Below the pieces are notes generated by a model. It ran no database searches, was not told the origin of the DNA, and saw only the letters and a list, made by a program, of their open reading frames with translations. The position numbers were made by a program, and so were the translations under genes. This document shows positions 1-8,369 of a stretch of 64,000 nt of DNA, piece by piece (the stretch's first letter is position 1; every line of letters starts with the position of its first letter). This DNA is from Anaerorhabdus sp036636695 (lineage in GTDB: Bacteria > Bacillota_I > Bacilli_A > Erysipelotrichales > Erysipelotrichaceae), in the NCBI RefSeq assembly GCF_036636695.1, contig NZ_JAVWNW010000002.1. The stretch is one strand, 5' to 3'.

Positions 1-1
1 A

Positions 2-2185
2 CAGTTTTTTATTGGAGCATTGCTAGTATTAGTGCTAATTGTAGTAACACTATCAGGCTTTAATTTACAAATTAGAAAGAGTATCGAAGAAACATCACTT
101 AATTCACTAGAAGAGGTATTGTATCAACAAGAATACAACTTTGAAGAAAAACTTAAAGGAGAGTTAAGTGCTGTAAATCATATTGGCAAAATGTATCCAG
201 ATTTTAGTGGTGATATTTCTGAAATCGTTGCATATATGAATTATATAATTGAAGATTCTAACTTTAACACAATGGTATTAGTAGGTGTTGATGGTATTGG
301 AGTATCTAATTTGGGTAATGTTATTGATGTTTCAGACAGGTTATACTTTCAAGAAACAGTTGATAAAAATCGTCCAATTATCTCCGATCCAATTGTATCC
401 AGAGTAACCAATGATGACGTTGTAATTGCATTATCTTCTCCAATTAATCGTAATGATGAATTGGTGGGTGTGATTATTTGTACACTGAAGACAGCTTCAT
501 TAGATCAACTATTTGGTACATCATTTGATGGTGCAGGGTATGCCTATGTGACTACAAAGAATGGTGATATTATTGCTAAAACAACAAATAGCTATACTAT
601 TACAAAAGAGGATAATTTATTTGATACTTGGGGGAAAGCGGTTTTCTCAAATAAAAAGAGTTTAGATGAATTAAAAATGGATTTAGAAAATCAAAATCCA
701 GGTTATTCAGTTTATGATGTGCAAGGTAAGAATAGATATGTGTACTATGATGCACTAGATACAAAAGATTGGTATATCTTCTCTATTGTTCCTAAAGAGG
801 TTATGTTAGAGAATGCGTATAATGTAACTAATTGGGTTTTACTGCTTACAGTAATTATTACTATAGGTTTTGGATTATTTTTTATAGCACTTGCAATTAT
901 TCAATCAAGAAATATTAAAAAACTATATAAAGTTGCGTTTATTGATGAATTAACAAATATATCAAACTTTAAGAAATTTATGATGGATGCTCCAAGAATC
1001 ATCAAGGCACATAAACACAATGAATATATTATAATCAAATTCGATATAGATCGATTTAAACTATTCAATGATGTTTTTGGAATGAAAAAGGGTAATGAAC
1101 TACTACAAACGATTGCACTTGCTTGGAAAGAAATGTGTGATAATTCTATTGAAATGGTAGCGAGAATAAATGCGGATGAATTTATAATACTAAAAAAGTT
1201 TACTTCATTTGAAAAGACTGAAGAAGAAAGAATACAATTTGAAGAAAAAGTTAATGATAGCATGAAGACTAATTATGAAATCAAATTCAATTATGGGCGC
1301 TATCTAATAGAAAGCAAAGAAGTGAATTTCCAAGATATTTACGAAAAAGTAAATTTTGCACATAGAAATGCAAAAGAAAATAAGGATACAAACTTGTGTG
1401 ATTTTGATAATAAAATTATGCAGATGAAATTACGTGAAAAAGAAATAGAAAATAAAATGAACTATGCACTAAAGAGTGAACAGTTTAAAGTTTATCTTCA
1501 ACCAAAGTATCGTTTGATCGATGAAAAAATAATTGGTGCAGAAGCATTGGTGCGTTGGCAAGAAAATGATATAGATGTTGTTTATCCAGGAAGTTTTATT
1601 CCTTTGTTTGAAAGAAATGGATTTGTGACAAAAATAGATATGTACATGTTTGAGAAGGTTTGTTCATTAATACATAATTGGTTAAAACAGGGATTATCAC
1701 CTGTACCAATCTCCGTCAACTTCTCAAGACTACATTTAAGCAATGAATACTTTGTTAAAGAGTTGATTGAAATTACTGAACGCTACAATGTTCCACCTAG
1801 TTTAGTTGAAATTGAATTAACAGAAACGGATATGATTCAAAATGAGGATATTTTATTAGGATTCTTAAATCAAATTCATGAAGTGGGCTTCAAATTATCG
1901 ATGGATGATTTTGGAGCAGGATATAGTTCATTAGGACTACTTAAGAATATTCCAGTAGATACTATTAAGATTGATCGCAGTTTCTTTATTAATGAAGATG
2001 ATCCAAAAAGAATGCGAGTCGTATTAAAAAATGTAATTATGATGGCTAAGGAATTAGATATCGAAACGGTTGCTGAAGGTGTAGAAACATTGGAAAATGT
2101 TACCTTATTAAAAGAAATAGGGTGTGATATCGTACAAGGCTTCTATTATGAAAGACCTATTCCAGCCAATAAATTGAAATTTTAA
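2..2185 (+). CDS. Cache-GGDEF-EAL cyclic-di-GMP phosphodiesterase, 5' end missing
   Basis: The frame is open from base 2, so the true start lies upstream; a TTG at 20 is inside the first membrane segment and is not a convincing start. Order seen: N-terminal membrane helix, an extracellular Cache-like sensor (roughly residues 40-250 counted from base 20), a second helix near 270-295, a GGDEF domain and a C-terminal EAL domain. The GGDEF signature has become NADEF (about residue 384), so cyclase activity is unlikely. The EAL domain looks active: EALVRW near 508, DDFGAGYSSLG, KIDRSFF, VAEGVET and QGFYYERP. The likely role is membrane-bound hydrolysis of c-di-GMP in response to an external ligand, with the degenerate GGDEF possibly acting as a GTP-sensing module. 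A hairpin terminator follows directly. Confidence 0.9.
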   Translation, partial: QFFIGALLVLVLIVVTLSGFNLQIRKSIEETSLNSLEEVLYQQEYNFEEKLKGELSAVNHIGKMYPDFSGDISEIVAYMNYIIEDSNFNTMVLVGVDGIGVSNLGNVIDVSDRLYFQETVDKNRPIISDPIVSRVTNDDVVIALSSPINRNDELVGVIICTLKTASLDQLFGTSFDGAGYAYVTTKNGDIIAKTTNSYTITKEDNLFDTWGKAVFSNKKSLDELKMDLENQNPGYSVYDVQGKNRYVYYDALDTKDWYIFSIVPKEVMLENAYNVTNWVLLLTVIITIGFGLFFIALAIIQSRNIKKLYKVAFIDELTNISNFKKFMMDAPRIIKAHKHNEYIIIKFDIDRFKLFNDVFGMKKGNELLQTIALAWKEMCDNSIEMVARINADEFIILKKFTSFEKTEEERIQFEEKVNDSMKTNYEIKFNYGRYLIESKEVNFQDIYEKVNFAHRNAKENKDTNLCDFDNKIMQMKLREKEIENKMNYALKSEQFKVYLQPKYRLIDEKIIGAEALVRWQENDIDVVYPGSFIPLFERNGFVTKIDMYMFEKVCSLIHNWLKQGLSPVPISVNFSRLHLSNEYFVKELIEITERYNVPPSLVEIELTETDMIQNEDILLGFLNQIHEVGFKLSMDDFGAGYSSLGLLKNIPVDTIKIDRSFFINEDDPKRMRVVLKNVIMMAKELDIETVAEGVETLENVTLLKEIGCDIVQGFYYERPIPANKLKF

Positions 2186-2201
2186 TAAAAGAAAAACAAG
2201 A

Positions 2202-2233
2202 AAGTATTAGGAAATTTCTCCTAGTACTTTTTT
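2202..2233 (+). terminator. Rho-independent terminator
   Basis: AGTATTAGGA pairs with TCCTAGTACT (one G-U pair) around a 6-base loop and is followed by a run of seven T. It closes the GGDEF-EAL gene. Confidence 0.85.
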
Positions 2234-2280
2234 TATATACGGTAATTTTGCGATTATTTGCCTAATTTTTAAAAAAGACA

Positions 2281-2326
2281 TTGACATAGAAAGCACTTAC
2301 ATTTATTATGTTGTTATAACAACATA
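2281..2326 (+). promoter_or_regulatory. Promoter with overlapping 20-bp palindromic operator
   Basis: TTGACA at 2281-2286 and TATTAT at 2304-2309 are separated by 17 bases. A perfect palindrome, TATGTTGTTATAACAACATA at 2307-2326, overlaps the -10 box and the start point. The core GT-TATA-AC fits the operator type of HutC/FarR-family GntR proteins, so the regulator encoded just downstream probably represses its own operon here. Confidence 0.8.
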
Positions 2327-2342
2327 CACTTTAGGAGGACTT

Positions 2343-3062
2343 ATGATTAAGAAAACATCACCTGTACCTGCGTATTATCAAGTCAAAATTGATATTCAGG
2401 AAAAAATTAGGAATGATATCTATAAAGTTAAAGAACAATTGCCTACCGATATGGAGTTTTGTGAAATGTATCAAGTTAGTCGCATTACAATTCGTCGTGC
2501 TTTGGCTGAACTTGAGTCAGAAGGTTATATTGAAAGAATTCAAGGTAAAGGGAGCTATGTAAAATTTAAGGAAATTAAACAAAATATATCTAAGTTTTAT
2601 AACTTTACCGATGAAACGATAAAAATGGGATATGTGCCTTCTTCAGTATTCTTGAAACTGGAGCTAATTGAACCGAATGAAGAAGTTCGTGAAATATTAG
2701 ATTTAGAAGAAGGAGAGAAAGTTTTTTTACTTGAACGTTTACGACTTGCGGATGAGATGATAGCTGCTTATGACCGCTCATTTATTCCAGAGAAATTAAT
2801 ACCTGGCTTTAAAAAAGAAATGCTTCAAGAGGGTTCATTGTATAAAGCACTTCAGACTAACTATGGTTTTGTGCCAAACAATTCTGAAGAAACAATTGAA
2901 GCTGTTACGATTGATGAAAAAGATGCAATGAAAATGCGAATCAAAGTGGGTAGTCCTCAGCTACTTGTAAAACGTGTATCATTTTGTGACGATAAGAAAG
3001 TAGAGTTTAACTATCGTATCGTGAACTCTAAAGTATATAAGTATAAATTGAAACTTGATTAA
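2343..3062 (+). CDS. GntR-family (HutC/UTRA) transcriptional regulator of the ManNAc operon
   Basis: This is a 239-residue regulator with an N-terminal winged helix-turn-helix (residues 1-75, including LPTDMEFCEMYQVSRITIRRA and the RIQGKGSYV wing) and a C-terminal UTRA ligand-binding domain (about 90-235). Family members bind sugar phosphates or other small effectors and release DNA. The start at 2343 is preceded by AGGAGG. It is the first gene of an operon that continues into an ABC importer, NanE and a ROK kinase, so an amino-sugar phosphate such as ManNAc-6-P or GlcNAc-6-P is a sensible effector. That effector is inference. A perfect palindrome sits at its own promoter, which suggests autoregulation. 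Confidence 0.9.
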   Translation: MIKKTSPVPAYYQVKIDIQEKIRNDIYKVKEQLPTDMEFCEMYQVSRITIRRALAELESEGYIERIQGKGSYVKFKEIKQNISKFYNFTDETIKMGYVPSSVFLKLELIEPNEEVREILDLEEGEKVFLLERLRLADEMIAAYDRSFIPEKLIPGFKKEMLQEGSLYKALQTNYGFVPNNSEETIEAVTIDEKDAMKMRIKVGSPQLLVKRVSFCDDKKVEFNYRIVNSKVYKYKLKLD

Positions 3063-3068
3063 TGGTTA

Positions 3069-3091
3069 TTAAAGAGGACGCTCTTTAAAAA
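3069..3091 (+). other. Intercistronic hairpin between the GntR gene and the binding-protein gene
   Basis: TTAAAGAG and CTCTTTAA pair around a GACG loop and are followed by A rather than T. It may be an mRNA processing or stability element that separates weak regulator expression from strong binding-protein expression. Confidence 0.4.
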
Positions 3092-3120
3092 TAGGGTCAA
3101 TAATAAAGGAGGAAAAAATC

Positions 3121-4107
3121 ATGAAGAAATTATTGAAGGCACTTATTGTAATGCTTAGCTTAGTTCTAGTGGCTGGTTGTAGTACACCGGCAGCAACACC
3201 AGATCCAACAGCAAGCGCTGATCCCACAGCAACAAATGGAGGTACGAAAGAGTATACGATTGCATATTCTGTACAAACTCTAGCAAATCCTTATTTTGTT
3301 ACTGTATCAGAAGGTTTTGAAAAGTATGGACAAGAAATTGGTATTAAAACTATTGTGACTGATGGCAAGCAAGATGCTGCTGCACAAGTTTCACAAATTG
3401 AAAATTTCATCGCTCAACAAGTAGATGCAATTGTTATTACACCAGTGAATGACAAAGCTCTTGAAGATGTAGTAAAACAAGCAACAGATGCAGGTATCGT
3501 TGTTATTGCTGCAAATCAAGACTTTCCAGGATCACAAGCATTTGTAACAATTCCAGAATATGACTTAGGTAAATCATTAGGTGATGTTACTGGTAAATAT
3601 ATTAAAGATAACTTTGGTGATGAAGAAGTACAAGTTGTTGTATTTGATTATCCAGAAGTAGAATCAATTATTGCGCGTGGAGATGGTATCCGTGAAGGTA
3701 TTATGGAATTTGCTCCAAACGCAAAAATTGTTCAAAGCATTTCTGCAAATACTCCTGAAAAGGGAGCAGCTGCAATGGAAGCAGTATTACAAAAATATCC
3801 TGATGTACAAGTTGTAGCAGGTGTTAATGATGCTGCAGTATTAGGTGCATATGAAGTTGTTATGGCTGCTGGTAAGAATACTGATAAGTTCTATCTAGGT
3901 GGTATGGATGCAACTGAACAAGCATTACAATTAATTAAAGAAGGCACTATTTATCGTACAACAATTGATATCAACCCTAAAGGAACTGGGAAAATTTTAA
4001 TTGATACAGCGATTGATGTAATTGAAAATGGTCCAAAAACAGAACCAATTGCTATTAGCTTGAATCCTGTTACTATCGACAATGTAGCTCAATTTATTCA
4101 AGAATAG
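3121..4107 (+). CDS. Sugar ABC transporter substrate-binding lipoprotein (RbsB-type)
   Basis: A 328-residue type I periplasmic-binding-protein fold with a lipoprotein signal: the lipobox VAGC places the lipid-bearing Cys at residue 20. A Thr/Ala/Pro linker follows, then the ribose-binding-like core from about residue 43 (YTIAYSVQTLANPYFVTV). The family captures pentoses, hexoses or amino sugars outside the cell and delivers them to an RbsA/RbsC importer. It is preceded by AAAGGAGG and followed by the matching ATPase and permease. The downstream NanE epimerase and ROK kinase suggest free ManNAc or a related amino sugar as ligand. That substrate is inferred from context, as ligand residues cannot be judged by eye. 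Confidence 0.9.
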   Translation: MKKLLKALIVMLSLVLVAGCSTPAATPDPTASADPTATNGGTKEYTIAYSVQTLANPYFVTVSEGFEKYGQEIGIKTIVTDGKQDAAAQVSQIENFIAQQVDAIVITPVNDKALEDVVKQATDAGIVVIAANQDFPGSQAFVTIPEYDLGKSLGDVTGKYIKDNFGDEEVQVVVFDYPEVESIIARGDGIREGIMEFAPNAKIVQSISANTPEKGAAAMEAVLQKYPDVQVVAGVNDAAVLGAYEVVMAAGKNTDKFYLGGMDATEQALQLIKEGTIYRTTIDINPKGTGKILIDTAIDVIENGPKTEPIAISLNPVTIDNVAQFIQE

Positions 4108-4116
4108 AAAGACGGG

Positions 4117-4140
4117 TAGAGACAAAGAAATTTGTCTCTA
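4117..4140 (+). other. Intercistronic hairpin after the binding-protein gene
   Basis: TAGAGACAAA and TTTGTCTCTA form a perfect 10-bp stem with a GAAA tetraloop and no strong T tract. Such hairpins commonly protect the upstream binding-protein mRNA and reduce read-through to the ATPase and permease. Confidence 0.65.
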
Positions 4141-4164
4141 TCTTCTTAAAAAAGGAGGCAAACT

Positions 4165-5658
4165 ATGGAAAAGTTAGAAAATACTCTACTAAGTCTAAAA
4201 AATATAACAAAAGAGTATTTTGGAGTTCCAGCTTTGAATGATGTTTCATTTGATATTCGTCAAGGAGAAATACATGGTTTAGTAGGAGAAAATGGGGCAG
4301 GCAAATCTACCTTAATTAAAACAATTGCAGGAGCAATTAAAGCAACTAAAGGTGAGATTTATTTTGAAGGAGAAAAATTAGAACTTCAAAGTCCAATTGA
4401 TGCAATTAAAAAGGGAATTGGGGTTGTTTATCAAGAATTTAATTTATTTCCAAACTTAACAGTATATGAAAATATATTTTTTGGAATTGAAATAAAATCA
4501 AAATCAACTTTATTAAATCGAAAAGAAATGATTGAAAAATCAAAAGAGTGTATTGCTCAATTAGGATTTGATTTTGACGTAACTCAACAAGTTAAAAATC
4601 TTTCAACAGCCTATCAACAAATCGTTGAAATCGCAAAATGTATTAACCATAACATTAAACTAATCATTATGGATGAGCCGAGTGCTCCGTTAACAGAAAC
4701 AGAAGTAGTTGAAATGTTTAAGGTGGTACGGAGATTAAATGATAAAGGAGTAACTGTTATTTATATTTCGCATAAACTTAATGAGATATTAGAGTTGACT
4801 GATCGTATAAGTGTATTGAGAGATGGAAAATATATAACAACAATCAATACTTGCGATACTGATGAAAATGAACTAATAAAACACATGGTTGGTAGAAATA
4901 TAAATGATATATATCCAGAAAAAGAATTGTCTGATGGTGATGTTGTTTTGCAGTGCAAGAATATTGCGAGTAATCGTGTTCATGATGTCAGTTTTGAATT
5001 ACATAAAGGTGAAGTGTTGGGATTTGGTGGTTTAGTTGGAGCAGGTAGAACTGAATTGATGCGATTAGTTTTTGGTGCCGATTCAAAAGACTCTGGTGAG
5101 ATTTGGATTAATCAAAAAAAGGCTGTTATCAAATCACCAACTGATGCAATTGAAAATGGAATAGGATTAATTCCAGAAGATCGCAAACTTCACGGATTGG
5201 TTTTAAATAAAAGTATTTATTTAAATTGTTTGCTGCCATCATTGAAAAATTATTCTAAAAATATTTTTAAATTTATTGATTTTAAACAATCAAAAATAGA
5301 TATTGATAAATACTATAAGCAATTAAAAGTAAAAGCACAAGGACAAGATCAACTAGTATTAAATCTATCAGGTGGTAATCAACAAAAAGTCGTATTAGAA
5401 AAATGGATATTAAAGAATTGTGATATCTTAATTTTGGATGAGCCAACACGGGGTATAGATATTGGAGCTAAACAAGAAATTTATCAATTGATAAAAGATT
5501 TAGCTAAAGCTGGAAAATCAATCATCGTTATTTCTTCTGAAATGCCAGAACTAATTGGTGTAAGCCATCGAATATTGGTTATGCATGAAGGAAAAATATC
5601 AGGTGAACTTCAAGGAAACAAAATTAGCCAAGAAGCAATAATGGAATTGGCTTCTTAA
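4165..5658 (+). CDS. Sugar ABC transporter ATPase (RbsA/MglA-type, two ATPase domains)
   Basis: At 497 residues this has the usual length of the fused double-ATPase class. The first half carries the Walker A GENGAGKST, a Q-loop region (VVYQEF), a weakly conserved signature (LSTAYQQ) and the Walker B IIMDEPSAPL. The second half has a degenerate Walker A (GLVGAGRTE), the good signature LSGGNQQK and Walker B LILDEPTRGID. This asymmetry is normal in RbsA/MglA/XylG proteins. It powers uptake through the adjacent permease on the inner face of the membrane. AAAGGAGG precedes the ATG, and the gene lies 10 bases before the permease. Confidence 0.95.
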   Translation: MEKLENTLLSLKNITKEYFGVPALNDVSFDIRQGEIHGLVGENGAGKSTLIKTIAGAIKATKGEIYFEGEKLELQSPIDAIKKGIGVVYQEFNLFPNLTVYENIFFGIEIKSKSTLLNRKEMIEKSKECIAQLGFDFDVTQQVKNLSTAYQQIVEIAKCINHNIKLIIMDEPSAPLTETEVVEMFKVVRRLNDKGVTVIYISHKLNEILELTDRISVLRDGKYITTINTCDTDENELIKHMVGRNINDIYPEKELSDGDVVLQCKNIASNRVHDVSFELHKGEVLGFGGLVGAGRTELMRLVFGADSKDSGEIWINQKKAVIKSPTDAIENGIGLIPEDRKLHGLVLNKSIYLNCLLPSLKNYSKNIFKFIDFKQSKIDIDKYYKQLKVKAQGQDQLVLNLSGGNQQKVVLEKWILKNCDILILDEPTRGIDIGAKQEIYQLIKDLAKAGKSIIVISSEMPELIGVSHRILVMHEGKISGELQGNKISQEAIMELAS

Positions 5659-5668
5659 GGAGGATAAT

Positions 5669-6607
5669 GTGAATATTAATTTAAAAAATTTCTTTGCGAA
5701 ATATGCAATCTACTTTGTCTTATTATGCTTAATTGTTTTCTTTGCATTTAATTCAAAAGTTTTCTTAACTCCAACAAATTTAATCAATGTACTTCGACAA
5801 ACAGCAGTGGTAGGTATTGTTGCAGTAGGTATGACTTTTGTTATTCTAACAGGAGGAATTGATCTATCTATTGGTGGTGTTATCGCATGTTCAGGAGTAA
5901 TATGTTCAACGCTTATGATTAATGGTGTTCATCCAGTGCTTGCAGTACTTGCCGCAATTGGATTTGCCGCAATCGTTGGGATTGTAAATGCTTTTTTCTC
6001 ACATGAATTTAAATTGAATCCAATGATTGTTACATTGGCAACACTTCAAATATTAAAAGGTATTTCATACATACTAACAAGTGGTATTCCAGTTTATGGA
6101 TTTACTGAAAAATTTAAAGTAATTGGACAAGGATATATTGGTATTGTTCCAATTCCAGTAATTATTATGATTGCATTCTTTATTATAGGATTTATTATTT
6201 TACGATTTACATCTTTTGGTCAAAGTATTTATGGCATTGGCGGTAATGAAGAAGCAGTTCGTTTAACAGGTATTAATATTAGAAAAGTTAAGTATAAAGT
6301 TTACGTTCTATGTAGTGTACTTTCAGCTATAGCTGGAATTGTACTTCTATCTAGGGTCAATAATGCACAACCAAATGCTGGGTTCGGTTATGAAATGGAT
6401 GTAATCACAGGAGTAGTACTTGGTGGTGTAAGTATGTCTGGTGGTGAAGGTAAAATCACGGGTGTATTCGCAGGTATTCTAGTAATGGCAGTTCTTGGTA
6501 ATGGTATGCTTATGATGGGAATAAGTGAATATTATCAATGGGTTGTAAAAGGTATTGTAATGTTAGCAGCAATTTCATATGACAAGATAATTAAGAAAGG
6601 GAGATAA
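5669..6607 (+). CDS. Sugar ABC transporter permease (RbsC-type), GTG start
   Basis: A 312-residue hydrophobic protein with eight or more predicted membrane segments and the BPD_transp_2 pattern, including LTGGIDLSIGGV near residue 68 and the cytoplasmic loop GNEEAVRLTGINIRKVK. It forms the channel of the importer with the ATPase encoded just upstream. The start is GTG at 5669, placed 5 bases after AAGGAGG; an ATG two bases upstream is out of frame. It is 10 bases from the ATPase and 6 from nanE, so the genes form one transcription unit. Confidence 0.93.
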   Translation: MNINLKNFFAKYAIYFVLLCLIVFFAFNSKVFLTPTNLINVLRQTAVVGIVAVGMTFVILTGGIDLSIGGVIACSGVICSTLMINGVHPVLAVLAAIGFAAIVGIVNAFFSHEFKLNPMIVTLATLQILKGISYILTSGIPVYGFTEKFKVIGQGYIGIVPIPVIIMIAFFIIGFIILRFTSFGQSIYGIGGNEEAVRLTGINIRKVKYKVYVLCSVLSAIAGIVLLSRVNNAQPNAGFGYEMDVITGVVLGGVSMSGGEGKITGVFAGILVMAVLGNGMLMMGISEYYQWVVKGIVMLAAISYDKIIKKGR

Positions 6608-6613
6608 AGATTT

Positions 6614-7321
6614 ATGGTTTTATTAAAAAAAGGATTAGTAGTTTCATGTCAAGCAACACCGGAGGAACCAATGTTTGGTTCAGATATTATGGCAAGGATG
6701 GCCATTGCAGCAAAACAGGGTGGAGCTGTGGGTGTACGCGTTAATACATATAACGATTTAGTTGCAGTACGCAAAGCTGTTGATTTACCTATATTAGGAT
6801 TAATTAAAACTCCGTATGATGGATTCTATCCATATATAACACCAACAATGAAGGAAGTAGATAAGGTTGTTGAATCAGGTGCAGAAATTGTATGCGTTGA
6901 TGCAACACATTATCCTCGTCCAGATGGGAATGATTTAGAAACATTCATCATGTTGATACGTGCTAAATATCCAAATGTTGAAATTCTAGCAGATGTATCA
7001 ACCTATGAAGAAGGTATTGCAGTAAGTAAAATGGATGTTGACTATATCGCGACTACACTTGCTGGATATACACCAGAAACAGTAGATGAAAATAGTGAAC
7101 TTATTCAAGAATTTAGAGAACCAAACTTTGAGATTATTGAGAAGCTTTCAAAAGATACCAATATTCCTATTGTTGCGGAAGGAAAATTTTGGGATGCTGA
7201 AAATGCAATTAAAGCATTAAAACTGGGTGCTCATGCAGTTACAATTGGTGCGGGTATCACACGTCCACAAATTATCACGAAAAAAATTGTTGATGAGATA
7301 AAGGAAAATATTTCACTATGA
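6614..7321 (+). CDS. nanE: N-acetylmannosamine-6-phosphate 2-epimerase
   Basis: This 235-residue TIM-barrel protein converts ManNAc-6-P to GlcNAc-6-P in the cytoplasm. It shows the NanE hallmarks: LVVSCQATPEEPM at the N-terminus, GVRVNTYNDL, LGLIKTPYDG, VCVDATHYPRPDG, the DYIATTLAGYT strand, PIVAEGKFW and GAHAVTIGAGITRP. Catalytic lysine and glutamate candidates lie in LGLIK and VAEGK. The Shine-Dalgarno (AAGGGAGAT) is about 11 bases from the ATG, somewhat long. Its stop overlaps the start of the ROK kinase gene (ATGA), suggesting translational coupling. No sialate lyase (nanA) gene is in the operon, so the epimerase probably serves imported ManNAc rather than sialic acid. Confidence 0.95.
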   Translation: MVLLKKGLVVSCQATPEEPMFGSDIMARMAIAAKQGGAVGVRVNTYNDLVAVRKAVDLPILGLIKTPYDGFYPYITPTMKEVDKVVESGAEIVCVDATHYPRPDGNDLETFIMLIRAKYPNVEILADVSTYEEGIAVSKMDVDYIATTLAGYTPETVDENSELIQEFREPNFEIIEKLSKDTNIPIVAEGKFWDAENAIKALKLGAHAVTIGAGITRPQIITKKIVDEIKENISL

Positions 7322-8232
7322 AACACGTAATAGCCATTGATATTGGAGGTACTAAAACAATTGGTGCAATCATCAATGAAAATGGTGAATTATTAGATTC
7401 CATTCGCATTCCTACAAATCCTAAACTTGGCCCAGAAAATTTAATGAAATCATTATTTGAGATTATTGAACAATTAAGAGTAACTAAAGAAATTGATTGT
7501 ATTGCGATAGGTAGTGCAGGACGTATTAATACAGATACTGGTGAAGTATTTTTTGCCAGTGATAATATACCTGGATGGACAGGCGTTAAAATCAAAGAAA
7601 TAGTTGAATCAAAATTTAAAATAAAAACAGTTGTTGATAATGATTGTAAGGTAACGGGTTTAGGTGAAGAATGGAAAGGTAGTGCAATCGGTAAGAAATC
7701 ATATGTATGCATTGCCCTAGGAACAGGTATTGGAGCTGCAGTCAAACTCAATGGTGAATTAATTCATGGTTGTCACTGGAGTGCTGGAGAATTGGGACAT
7801 ATGACTTTGTATCCAAATGGAAGACAATGCAATTGTGGACTAAAAGGATGTTTTGAACAATATTGTTCAGGCACTGCACTTGTAAAAATATTTAATGAAA
7901 AATCTGAGAATAAAATATCGACAGGATATGAGTTCTTTGATTTAGTAAAAGATAAAAATGAAATTGCCTCTTTAGTATTAGACAACTTCATTGATGATTT
8001 GGTCATAGCGATTCTTTCATTATCAAATATCTATGATCCTGAAGTCTTTATTTTGGGTGGAGGATTAATTGATACGAAATGTTATTGGTGGGATAAGATG
8101 ATTGATAAAATAGAAAAATCACCACTGACAAGTTTGTTTGTTCCATCGATTGTGCCTGCTACTCTAGGTAGTAAAGCAGCAATCTATGGTGCTGCATATT
8201 TAGGATTTAAAGAGCTAAATGGAGATGATTAA
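7318..8232 (+). CDS. nanK: ROK-family sugar kinase, probable ManNAc kinase
   Basis: A 304-residue ROK kinase. The N-terminal phosphate-binding motif DIGGTKTIGAI (residues 6-16), the catalytic region VVDNDCKVTGLGE, the GTGIGAAV loop and the zinc motif CNCGLKGCFEQYCSG (about 178-192) are all present. ROK enzymes phosphorylate glucose, ManNAc, GlcNAc, fructose or allose. Its ATGA overlap with nanE makes ManNAc the best guess, which gives a route from imported ManNAc to ManNAc-6-P to GlcNAc-6-P. It is the last gene of the operon and a strong terminator follows. The nanK symbol rests on context. Confidence 0.85.
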   Translation: MKHVIAIDIGGTKTIGAIINENGELLDSIRIPTNPKLGPENLMKSLFEIIEQLRVTKEIDCIAIGSAGRINTDTGEVFFASDNIPGWTGVKIKEIVESKFKIKTVVDNDCKVTGLGEEWKGSAIGKKSYVCIALGTGIGAAVKLNGELIHGCHWSAGELGHMTLYPNGRQCNCGLKGCFEQYCSGTALVKIFNEKSENKISTGYEFFDLVKDKNEIASLVLDNFIDDLVIAILSLSNIYDPEVFILGGGLIDTKCYWWDKMIDKIEKSPLTSLFVPSIVPATLGSKAAIYGAAYLGFKELNGDD

Positions 8233-8277
8233 TTAAGCACTCTTCCCGTATACTTTCGCTTTGTTAATCACGTGTAG

Positions 8278-8306
8278 AAAAGTCTAGTCCCTTCAACTAG
8301 ACTTTT
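8278..8306 (+). terminator. Rho-independent terminator of the ManNAc operon
   Basis: AAAAGTCTAGT and ACTAGACTTTT are perfect 11-base arms around a 7-base loop, ending in T. Confidence 0.9.
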
Positions 8307-8369
8307 AATATGTTAGGAGGAAGTAATGTTAAATGGTACAATAATACTATTACAATTAAGGAGGTAAGC

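Noticed and set aside
2286..2301. cre-like sequence TAGAAAGCACTTACAT in the promoter of the ManNAc operon
   Set aside because: It misses the central CG and one outer base of the consensus, so it is too weak to report as a CcpA site.
8310..8369. Upstream in-frame ATG for the metallophosphoesterase
   Set aside because: It lies directly behind the terminator of the previous operon and would add a 20-residue extension; the ATG at 8370 has GGAGG at good spacing just before the membrane helix.
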